From positions 10,753,379 through 10,817,378 of the forward strand of contig BSYO01000010.1 in the NCBI GenBank assembly GCA_033239525.1: 64,000 bases of DNA, given 5' to 3'. The notes below the pieces were generated by a model. The model was not told the DNA's origin. It made no database searches and saw nothing but the letters and a program-made list of their open reading frames with translations. This DNA comes from Nepenthes gracilis. Taxonomy: Eukaryota > Streptophyta > Magnoliopsida > Caryophyllales > Nepenthaceae. Below, piece by piece: positions 25,101 through 36,925 of the stretch (positions within the stretch are counted from its first letter, which is position 1; every line of letters begins with the position of its first letter). The position numbers were made by a program, and so were the translations under genes.

Positions 25101-28100
25101 GATCTCACAGTATAACTACTTAGATCATGGTCTACTGTTCCTCTTCATGAAACTACTATCAACTGGCAATGTGGCTATAAATATATCCAATTTTCCTAAA
25201 AAATGGGAAAGAGCCGAAGAACAAGAATGGAGCAAAAGCCCTCTAAATACTTATTCTTCCATATATTACAAAGCCAAGTCCATCTCTCTCTCTCACTTAC
25301 TAATTACCTTTCCCACTTTCCATATTTCAAAAAGAGTTACTGACTTGAACGTTGGAGAATATATAAGGAAATGAATCACGTATTCTTTGAACTCTTGTTT
25401 GACTTTGTGATGTGCAAGATCCAGATAGAAAATTCCATAGTTCAACACAAATTCACTCGAATCACAATCCAGATCCCAAGTATGCATCAGCATCGATATC
25501 GATGATATCAAAAAATTTTTGAGAATCGTAAATTGACAAGAGATATCGGCCAAATATTGAGTATATCAGGCAATATTTTGAATATCAAATAATATATCAA
25601 AATATATTACAAATATGGAAGTTTATTGCTATATTGTTACAACATCGAAAAATATTAGTACCAAAGGACCCAATATCAATACAAATCAACCAATATTTTC
25701 ATCTGAGCAAGCTAATTCTTAATGTCACTACATATGATTTCATGAGGATGCACACAAAATGTATCCGAGATCCTCTAATTCATTTTGTTCTTGGAGGCAT
25801 GAGAATTCATGTGGTCGAAGAATGGGTGACAGCTTGTCACTCAACACATGCATTCGTGACATCATGCACAAAACATAACAGAGGTCGTCTGATGCATTTT
25901 GTTCTTAATAGCATACACAATTGGAGCATGAGTGTTCAAATGACCAAAGAATGTGCCAATTCCTTAACTTCACTCAAGGTATGATCTTGTGACGATGGGC
26001 GTGAAACATATACGAGGTCCTCTAATTGATTTCATTTTTTCACGACATAAGCAGCTGATGACTAAGTGTTCATAAAGCTGAAGAACGAGCCAATGGTTCA
26101 ACATCACTGCAGCTTGATTTCATGGCGATATGCACAAAACATATTTGATATCCTCCGATTCATTTTGTTTGTGATAGCATGCATTGTTTGCTCATGAGTA
26201 TTCATATGGTCAAAGAACGAGTCAATTGCTGGCATCACTCCAAGCATAATTTCGTGACAATGCACTAGAAAATGCATCCAAGATCCTTTGATTCATTTCA
26301 CTCTCAGTAGAGAGTTGTGTTGGGGCACAAGTGTTTGTATGGTCAAAGAATGGGCTCACAACTCATCACTCAACGTATATTTTCATGACGAGTTACAAAA
26401 AATGTAATCGAGGTCCTCATGCATTTCATTCTTGATGGCATAAATTGTTGGGGTATAAGTGTTCAAATGATCAAAGAATGGACCAATTGTTCATCCTCAC
26501 TCAAGGCTAATCTTGGGATGATGCACATAAAACATACCTGTGGTCATTCGATTAATTTCATTCTAGACGACACATACTATCAGGGGATCAGTGTTCATAT
26601 AGTTAAAGAATGGATTGATTACTCAATGTTAATCTGGACATTATTTAACAACAGCATACACCAAACATATCACAAATCCTCTTATTTATTTTGTGTTTAG
26701 CAGCACCATTCGAATATGAGTGATTACTCAATGTCATTTTGGGTATAATTTCACAACAATGCGCACAAAACGTAATCGTGGTCTTCCAATTCATTTCATT
26801 TTTGACATCATTCATTGTTGGCACATGTTCATAAAAGTGAAGAACGGATCGATTGCACAACATCACACTAGGCATGATTTTGTGATGATGTGCAGGAAAT
26901 GAATCCAAGTTCCAACTATTCATTTTTTCAACGACATACACCATTAAGGCATGAGTGTTCATATGATGGAAGAATTGCTGATTGCTCAACATCATTCCGA
27001 TCATGATTTTGCGAAGATGCACATGAAACATATTTGAGGTCTTCATATTCATTTGATTCTTGGGGACATACACCGATGGGGTATGATTGTTCACATGGCA
27101 ATAAATAGGCCAATCGTTCAACATCACTCTTGATTTTGTAACGATGCACATGAAACATACCCAAGGTCCTCAAATTCTTATCGTTTTCGATGGCATACAC
27201 TACTGGGACAATCCAAGTATGATTTTGTGAAAAGCACGTGAAATGTGTTCAAGGTCCGTCTGGTCAATTTTGTTTTTGACACCACACAACTTGATTTTGT
27301 GAAGATGCACACAACATGTATTTGAAATCTAACTCATTTCGTTTACAAGGGCATAAATGATACATCATTGAGGCATAAGCATTCATTTGGTCAAAGGACG
27401 TACTAATTGCTCAACATTACTCCAGGGTATCATTTTGTGATGATTCACACAAGACATTCCCAAGGTCCTCCTATATGGCCATAACTCCAATACTGACAAA
27501 ATAATTCTAAAGGCCCATGTCAACCTAATATTATTCACCACCAACACATAGTATGCAGAAGAACCTCAATTGCAAGAAGTTAAAAAAAAAAAAAAAAATA
27601 TCATCAACTTGTTACACACTCTCACATTACTTACAATTAATGTGCACCACCACTCAGAAAAACAATCACAACTTTTTCAGTGATGACCATCCAAATATCT
27701 TGATCTATAATGAAATAACATAGTGGTTTTGTTTCATGCAAGCGTGTCAACCAAAGGTTTCAATTCCATATGATGATTTTTTTATCTATAAAATGCACAT
27801 GGAAGAGGAAGATAACATCAATAATGATGGTGGTGCTGGTGTATGGTGATAGTGGTTGCTCAAAAAGTGAAAAAGAGGCAAAACAGAGGGAGTGGCTTGA
27901 GGTAAGTACAGTGACAATTGCTTTTCTTTCACTCTTCTGGCAGTTGAGCAGGGTCTTTGAGGTGCTATTGTAAGGACTTTGAGAGAAGTTCTATTTTTTT
28001 TTTTTTTTGCTTGTTTTCAGAGGTACTAATAATAGTAATTTTTAGAACAAAGGAAGCAAGGAGGCTGATGGCTGTAAGATGCAACCCCTAATTGCACGGA

Positions 28101-31100
28101 TGTTTTCAAACAAACCTTGAATTGGGATACATTCTGAATATTATTTTGTGGCTGCTGCTTTTCAATTCCCAATAAAAATGCAGTTCTTTGGCATCACTGA
28201 TTTGGAACAGCAGAGACATTCCAAAGACTGCTATAATGAGGTTGATGGTCCTTGATAACTCTACCACCAAGGACAAACTGTCAAAGGGGGTGTTTGTTTT
28301 TTCATTTGAAAGTACTTTTGGGAAAAACAATACTTTAAGGCTTCTAACAAAAGTGCTTTTGCACTGTATCTGAAAAAACACAAAATTCTAACTTGGTAGA
28401 GAGAATGTCAAACAGATTTCTAGAAAGTGTTGAGAAAGATCCATTTCATATTTTCTTCCAAACTCTGTTTCAAAAGTTATGGACCAGAAATAAGACTTCA
28501 TCAATCATGGCAGCTGCATATTTCATAAGCAACCTTAGGAATGCACAAAGGATCTATAATTTAAATGTAAATTATCAAAAGATACCCTATCTGCGGTTCT
28601 CATCAAAGAAAATCTGAAATACAGAGCTTTTGCTATGACAACATACTTGAATGGGCTACAAAAGTCATGGAAGGCAAAAAAGCAACACAGATCAAAGAAC
28701 CCTTATTCACAGCTACCACTTATTACATCTGGCAAGAGAGGACAGCAGGCTCTTCTTATCAGAAAACAGGTGTATAGATTGCATTACAAAGCTGAAAATT
28801 CGAGTGGTGGGTAATAAAGTTGGTGATTTCCCTTAAGATACGTAGTGGTTGCTTGGATAGCTAACCTGTTTCGCTAAAGTTGGGCCTATCATAAGGTCTC
28901 CCTAGGAATGATCAATAAAGATCTTATCACTAATGTAAATATCGGTATGTAAGTATCAGAATCAAGCTCCCCATTACTAATATTTTCCAATACCGTGATA
29001 ATATCACAATATCGATGATATATCAGTCAGCTTATATTTGACAAATATATTTGACCATTACTAATATTTGACCAATATAAATTAATAAAGCATTGCCAGC
29101 TTATGATTCTCGGAAATTATTTTTCTTCTGTTATATCTGATAACGATACGCATTATCCAACATGTCTAATTTCGATATAGTTGCAACAAACGCTGATATT
29201 TACCTCCATGGATCTTATTGAGTTACCATGTGAAGGTTTTAGCATTACATGTGACAGGATGGGAGCGAAAAGCAACGGGAAAGGCAAAACCAAGGGTTAG
29301 AAAAGGTTCCTTTCCTCCACTGAATTTGAAGAAAGATTTCCAGATATACAACGAAATCCTCAAGCAATTAAAAAAAGACCACCTCGGCCAGAGGCCAATG
29401 GGATTCAAATAACAATGATGTCTGGCTTACACATCGTGAAATTCAACAGGTAGTAAAGGACTGATGAAAAATAGCTAGTTTTGATGGTGCAGCCTAAGAA
29501 GCACAGACACCGACACAGGATACGGACACGACATCAACACACTATTTTTTAAAAATTAAGGATACGACACGTTGAAGACATGTATATTAAAATTATGGTC
29601 TATTTAACTAAAGTTAGTTAATATTATTAACTAATAATAATAATGATAAATAATAATTAATATAATAATAAAAGAAATTTAATAATATTATTAGTAATAT
29701 AATAATATAATAAACGATATTATATAATATTAATATAATATAATGATATTATATATTAATATTAATGTAAAGAAATTATAATAATAAATGATATTATAAT
29801 AATAATAATGTAATATTAATAAAGTTAATAATATTATTGTCTCTCTCTCTTTCTTCTGGGCTCAGGCTTCCTGAACCTTCTCCACCTCCATCCCTCTTTC
29901 TTTCCCCTCTTTCTTCATTTCCAACCATTTCTTCTTCTTTGTCAATTTATCTTCTCATCTTCAAAATGCCTCCACCAGATTCATCCCTTCAATTCTTCAC
30001 CTCTACGTTTGCAAAGTTTGAATTCGTTTTGCCGGCGATTTCATTCCCTCTCATTTAATCGATCGGCTGCTATCGTGGGTTATAAATAGAAGTGTGTGGA
30101 AATGGTAAGGGTTGTTCGAGAGTATACAGCCATGGTTGCCACCACTGTTCTAATCCGGAGGGAGTGTTGCCGTCGTTCTCTGTTCCAAGCCATCGCCACT
30201 GTTCCTCGTCGCTACCAATGCTGATTGCCGATGGAAGCAAGGAAACCAAAGTAGCAAAGAGAGTAGAGGACACACGTCGTTGCTGTTGGCTGTCGCCAAA
30301 GAGGAAATAACTGTTGTCATCACCGAAGAGAAAGTTATTGTGGCCGACGACGATATTTCATGTCCCTGTTGTCCACCGCCACTGTTCATCGGGCAAGCAA
30401 TTTTGCTCACTGTTTCTTTACCTTCACTTACCATCAACCGTCGAGGCGCAGCACAGCCCGTTGGATTTAATCCAACAGGCAATGTTATCCTCCTTTTTCC
30501 TTTTTTTTTTTTTTTTCTTTTTTTTTTTTTATTTCCACCCCTATTTTAATTTGTTTGTTTAACCATGGGCATCACTATTCCTTAAAACTGTGCATCTTAA
30601 ACCGTCCGTTTTAAACAAAATGGACGGTTGAGATTTGTCTCCCTTTCACACAATCAATCACCTTCGTCGTCATCCTCAATCTCCCCACAAAAACCCTAAA
30701 ATTACAACTTCCATTAAATTCGTTTTCTTCTCTCCAACTCTTTCTCTCTCCCGCACTCTGTACAAAACTGGTGTGCTTCCGAAACGTTCCGATAACATAT
30801 CGGACGTGTCTGGAGCGTGTCCGAACGTATCGGGACGTATCTAAAGCGTGTTTAAAACATTTTGGAATAAACAAATAAATTAACACGTGTCGGAGCATGT
30901 CCAACATATATCCCAACGTGCCCGGGGCATGTCCATTTCTGATACATGTCGGACACCGACACTGAGTCCTAGAGAGTGTCCGTGCTACGTAGGGTGCAGC
31001 AAGCTTTGTTGTTACTAAAAAACTAAGGGGGTATTTGGTTGATGGGAATAAAATTTCTATTCACACCTTATTCCCGAGGAATAATTATTCATCCGTTTGG

Positions 31101-34100
31101 TTACATTTCGGGAAAGAATAAAAATTTCTGGAGGAATAGTTATTCCCGAATTTTCGAGAATTGTTTATTCCCATGTGTATCGAAAAATATATTCCCGCAA
31201 CTTTTTATGATATTCCACAATGCCCCTGGGTATTCATCTCACGCTCTTTGCCACTCTCTCTCTCTCTGCGATTTCCTTCTCCCAGCCTACCCTCGCTGCG
31301 AATCTTCAAAACCCTACCCCTCTCTGCGATTTCGAAACCCTACCCTCGCTGCCTTCACTCGATCGAGGTGCTTCTGCTTCCGCCGTTCTCTTCGAATCTG
31401 TTCTCTTCGGTCACTTCACCTTACTTATTTGCGGAAGGTAAGAATTTTCTCAATAGTTCAATTTCGCTGGTAAAGACCATTTCAGATTTATGAAAAATTT
31501 CTCAATAAATTTATATTTGGGTTGTGTGATACTTGATTTTGATTTGTGGGTTTTGATTTTCTGGGTTGGGCAAAACCCCAGTTCGCTGTTTTCAGTCTGG
31601 GTTTTGATTTTCTAGGTTTTGATTTTCTGGGCTAATTTTTTTTCATAGCCGTAGCAATTATTTCTTTTTTTTTTTTTTTTGTCGATTAACTAGGTTAATA
31701 ACTAGCAAAGGGAAAGTGAGTGAGACTAGAATTCTCTTCAAACACAGATCTTCAAGGATCCGTTTATGTCTCAGTTGCTTCATATTTTTTCTTTCAAACC
31801 ATTCTCTGTTTTGGTTTTAATGGGTAATGTAGGAGATGGCTGTAACAGTTTCTTTCATAGCTGTAACAGTTTGTTTTCATAGCTGTAACAATTATTTCTT
31901 TCATAACAGTTTCTATTAGCCGTAACAGTTTGTTTTGGTTTTTCATAGCCATAACAGTTTTTTTCAAACAGTTTGTTTTGGTTTTAATAACTACCAAAAC
32001 CCAAACTTCTTTGAATGATACACTATAAATAGATTCGATTGACATCGTTGTTTTCAATTAGGATGCATTTGATCAGTTTATTGGTAGTCCAAGTATTGCA
32101 TAACCTTTGATTCTCATTATAGTTTTCCTGGAAATTTTAATCCCTGATTGAGAAGATGAAGCTCAGGTTTTGATTTCGATCTGTTCAAGTACAAATCCTT
32201 TCATTTTGTTAAGAAGACAGATGGTGAGAGGGAGGCCAGCGAGTGGCTAAAGATAATATCAATATGCTGTAGTACAGTTAAACATATGGAGGTAGTAAAA
32301 TAGTAAAGGGACCAAAAAATTTATGTTTCTGTTTCCAGTGTGTTTACATATATTGGATTGAGCTTGTTTCTGGTTTCTGTATGTTTTTGGTTCCGTTTCC
32401 AGCCCCAGATTTTCAATCTGTTTGTATTTCTGTGTTTCTGTTACTGCTTCAGCCTGTTTCGGGCTCTGCTTCCTTCTAGTTTGAGCTATTGTTGAGCAAT
32501 GTACTTATGTAAACAATTTCTATTCTTTATATTTGCATATATTGTGATTTATTATTACAGTTCATGGATCAATTATACTTTAATTTCTCCAACGAGAAGA
32601 AAAAGAAGATAGCGGTCATTACAATGCAATGGATTGAAATTTGCCTTACTTTTTGGTGGTCTTCATGTGTTTTATGTGTAATCTCAATGATTGGATAGCC
32701 CAAACTTACAATCATGAGATTGTACAAACTTGATTTTTATAAAAAGATAATACATCAACCGAGTCATACATAGCAATGATATCAGTTGTATTAACATGTT
32801 GAGAATCAATAGGCCCGCGTTTCTGAAACTATGTGAGATGTTAACACATATTGGGAGACTTCGTCCATCAAAACACATACTAGTTGATAAGCAAGTGGCA
32901 ATATTCTTACACATTATTACGCATCATGTAAAAAATAAGGTGGCTACACATAATTTTCAGCGGTCAGATGAGACGGTTAGTAGAATATTTAATAATATGT
33001 TACCCACAACAATACATATGCACGCGCACTTATTAAGAAGGTCAAAACCCAGTTCTGAGTACTGTACAGACGAGCGATGGAAGTAGTTCCCGGTATGATA
33101 ATTATTTCATATATTTATTGTTATATCTACGTGACTAATGTACTAGATAACTCATTCTAGTTCGATGTCTATTTGTAAAATTGTATAGGCACTTTGGATG
33201 GAACATGCATAAAAATAAGGGTACAACTGCAGACAAACCTAAATATCGAACTCATAAAGGAGATATAGCTACAAACGTGTTAGGAGTATGTACTAATGAC
33301 ATGCAATTTATATATATCCTCCCTAGTTGGGAAGGATATGCAGCAAATTTTAGAATTTCATGAGATGCGCTAAATAGAAGGTATGGACAGAAAGTTCCAA
33401 ACGATAAAATCTTAGATCATCGAATCAATCATAATGTTTTACAATAAGCTTATTTTACGTAGTGATATTGCATGTTTTCATATAGGTGCTTCCTACTTAG
33501 TTGATGCGAGATATACAAATTGCAGTGGATTTCTTGCACCATTTAAGAAGCAGATATACTATTTAAATGAATGGTGTCAAGACCATCAGCCAAGAACGGC
33601 TAAGGAATTCTTCAATATGAAACATGCCGCTACTCATAATGTTATCGAAAGGTATTTTGGATTGTTGAAAATGCGGTGGGTGATCCTCAGAAGTCCATCA
33701 TTTTATCCTATTAGGACAAACAACCAAGTTATTATTGCTTGTTGTGTGCTGTACAATTTTATTAGAAATAAAATGGATTATGATCCTATTGAGGATGAAT
33801 ACAATATGTCTCAAGAGGATTCATTAGACAAAGATGCGGATATGATAACAATACATTTGACATATCATTTGGCATATCAGTTAAATGACACATTTGACAT
33901 ATTCACTTTGAGTAGTGCCAATTATGTATTTGTTTTTCCATATCATCAATTATGTTATTAATCATAAACATGCTTGACTTGGTACTTAAGTTCATTGATT
34001 TCTGCTTCTTGGATTCACTTATTCATAATTATAACAGATCAACGTAGTTAAACATGTCACAATCTAATATGGATATCAAAAAAAGATGGGAGCTTCATGA

Positions 34101-36894
34101 AGATGATGCACTTGTTGTTAGTATGGTCGAGTTGTATAACACTAGTACACATAATGCTGACAATGGTTTCAAGGCGGGTTATTTACATGAGTTAGAGAGC
34201 ATTTTATAACAAAAATTCCCAAATTCGGGCTTGAAGGCAACGTCACACATTACATCTAGAATAAAGACGTTGAAAAAGAAATAAGTATCGTATACGACGT
34301 GATAAGAGGTACGAACACTTATGAATTTGGGTGGGATGATGCACGAAAAATGGTTGTTGCAAAACAACATGTATAGAATGCATACATATCGATAATTCTT
34401 AGCTATTTAATCTGTTAAATTTCCATACACATTTTGCTTTGGAAAATGCCCTGGAAGCTGCTGCTTAAACTGATGCACAAACTGTATAGACTGCTTGAAA
34501 TGCAATTTCAAGTTTTAAATTCATGTTAAACTGCTTTAAGCAGCAGTTTAATGCAGCAGCAAAACCCGGGTATTCTGTTTCAAATGCTTATTGAAGTGTA
34601 CGAATGGATTTAAGCATAAAGCTATAGCTTTCGATAATTTGCCATAAAATCTAAAATTGTAATACATTCAGATCATGGTCAAACATAGCATCAGCCCTTG
34701 TGTCTTCTGTAAATATTTCCCACAATGATTTCTAAACTCTCCATTTTCAACCTGCAATTCCAAATTGCAGAGAGCATAGAGCACCAACTAGCCAAAACCC
34801 ATAATCCCAACGCCTTGTGGAGACATATGTCTCAGGTATAGAAGCTGTAGATGCAGTAGATTTGCACAATCCTTAACTTCTATAGGTGCGTGCATTTATA
34901 TGAATGTTGTTTGAATGGCACACTGCAGCCTATGTTCTTCATTAATGGCACACTGCTGTTGAAGACAGTGTTATTTACGTCAGTGCAACAATCTTATATT
35001 ATGATTTAGACCTCAATAAGCAGTCCATAGCCTAATAGAGCATCAGAAGTATCTTCATTTCAGGGAATGTTGTTTGAATGGCTGCTTTCCTTGGATATCT
35101 GCTTGTTATTTGCGTGGACTGGTGAGAATTTGTAGTTTCACGTTGCCATTTTTTAATTTAAGCATACAGAATCTCATGATTTACTTTCCCTACAGAGACG
35201 GTCAGATCACAAGAAGATAGCAGAAAACCTGGGTATTCTGTTTCAAATGCCCCAGGTTTTGCTGCTGCTTAAACTGATACGCAAATTGTTTAAACGGCTT
35301 GAAATGCCCCGACAGCTTTAAATTCATGTTAAACTGCTTTAAGCAGCAGTTTAAAGCAGTAGCAAAACCCAGGTATTCTGTTTCAAATGCCCCGGTTTTG
35401 CCGCTGCTTAAACTGATGCGCAAACTGTTTAAACTGCTGCGCAACTGCCCCGGGTTCAGCAGCAGTTTAAAGCAGGCCTTATGTAGCAATGTATTGGATC
35501 GGGTATTCTGATCCTTAATCAGCAGCAGTTTAAACTGCCCCGGGTATTCTGAAATTCATATTTTAAAGCAGTTTAAAGCAGCAGTTTAAAGTAGGGCCAG
35601 ATCCTTAATCAATATACAGTTTAAAGCAGCAGCAGTTCAAAAGCCCAAGCCGTGACCTGCTCATATCAATATGTTGATATGTCTATGCAAATTTGATGCT
35701 TTATATGCTAAACTTCCTTATACGCAATTTATATGGATTGAATTCTGTTACTTAAACAGCACAATTTAAATACAGTTTAAATTGATAAAATTTGTAGGGA
35801 TTAAATTTAAACTGCACCTTTTTTGGCTTCCGAATAGTTGAAATTCTGATAAACTGTTTAAATTTAAACCGATATATATTTTGTTATCACAGAGCCACAA
35901 GGGAGCTGCTATTTGGAGAAAAAAGTTGTTTCCATACTTTGAAGATTTGTCAATGATTTGTGGCAAAAACTGTGCAACAGGGGCAAATGCATAGGCTGTC
36001 GAGGACTTCGTTGTGGAGCTTTAGAATAATAAACCGGATAACGAGCAATTAATCATGAATGATGCTGAAAAAATAGGAATTGAAGACTTAATCGGCACTA
36101 ATAATTATACTATTCAAAGTGCACTGCATGTGTCAACTCCAACTACGTCGACGACATCCAAGGGAAGGAAACGGAAAGCTAGTGTAGATGTGAATACACT
36201 ATCTGATTGCATTATCCAAGCAGCCAATGTACTGAGCACAAATATGAACAAGCTCGACAAAATGTTGAGTAAAAGCTTCAAAGCCAACACACATGAGTAA
36301 AGGGCGGCGCAATTATATACTGTATTGTCTGAAATTCCTTAATTACCCGCAAGTAAAAGGAACGCAGTGAATATGATATGTATACGTCATCCGACACTTA
36401 CGGCGGACTTGTTTAATCTTCCACCACGATAAAGATTAAATTTCATTAAACAATTTGTACTGTAAAATATATGGGGATCTTAATCTTCCACTCATGGATC
36501 TGGGAATTACATTTACATATGTAAATGTGATGATTTTTGGCTCATTTGCAGAGAAAGGGGTAATGGTTAGGCTTCATGTTTGAAGTATTCTTTTGAATCA
36601 GGTAATGTATCTAACTTCTTCTGTTAGCTAGATGAGAAGGTTATCAAAATCTTTTACATTCTCAATAGTTTTTTCCCTAAATTTGAATGAACTTCACTAA
36701 ATTTTCACAATAATGTTGGTAAATGATTTTGTATTCCTCCATGCCTGGTTGGTTAGCTTGTCCTTAGTGGATATCCCACTATCGTGTACCTTAACCTGGT
36801 CCCCCTCCCCACTCTGTTCACCTTTTTTGGCTTGGCAGTTAGAATGGTAAGATGTTGTTAGAGGATATATGTATTGTTTACTTTACGGGAAATG

Positions 36895-36925
<31 letters not shown>

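Larger units (their letters stand above)
15462..25109 (-). mobile_element. Ty3/gypsy chromovirus inserted in the Tat-1 LTR (Chromo-1)
   Basis: In element orientation (minus) it has a 5' LTR 24527-25109, an initiator-Met tRNA type primer site, gag, protease, RT, RNase H, integrase, a chromodomain-like tail, a purine tract and a 3' LTR 15462-17570. Flanking pentamers ATATA (15457-15461) and GTATA (25110-25114) look like a target duplication with one change. The gag is interrupted by another LTR (21838-24219). Lineage is inferred as Tekay/Del-like from the C-terminal [14 protein letters not shown] block. All genes are broken. Confidence 0.9.

Noticed and set aside
26645..27151. 168-codon ORF on the minus strand
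   Set aside because: It lies inside the ~130-bp tandem array and repeats the same peptide words; it is a by-product of the repeat.
25725..27480. CRISPR-like or phage-like repeat array
   Set aside because: Plant nuclear context, 130-bp diverged monomers without distinct spacers; an ordinary tandem repeat.
28285..28425. Possible small MITE
   Set aside because: End similarity is only about 7-9 bases and no clear target duplication was found.
30070..30482. Minus-strand ORFs as a possible captured host exon
   Set aside because: Composition is suggestive, but no known protein could be recognised and stops occur in all frames over longer stretches.
29837..30562. Several ORFs rich in Ser, Pro, Leu and Phe
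   Set aside because: They come from CT-rich tracts inside the 1.5-kb TIR element, and no motif or consistent frame is seen.
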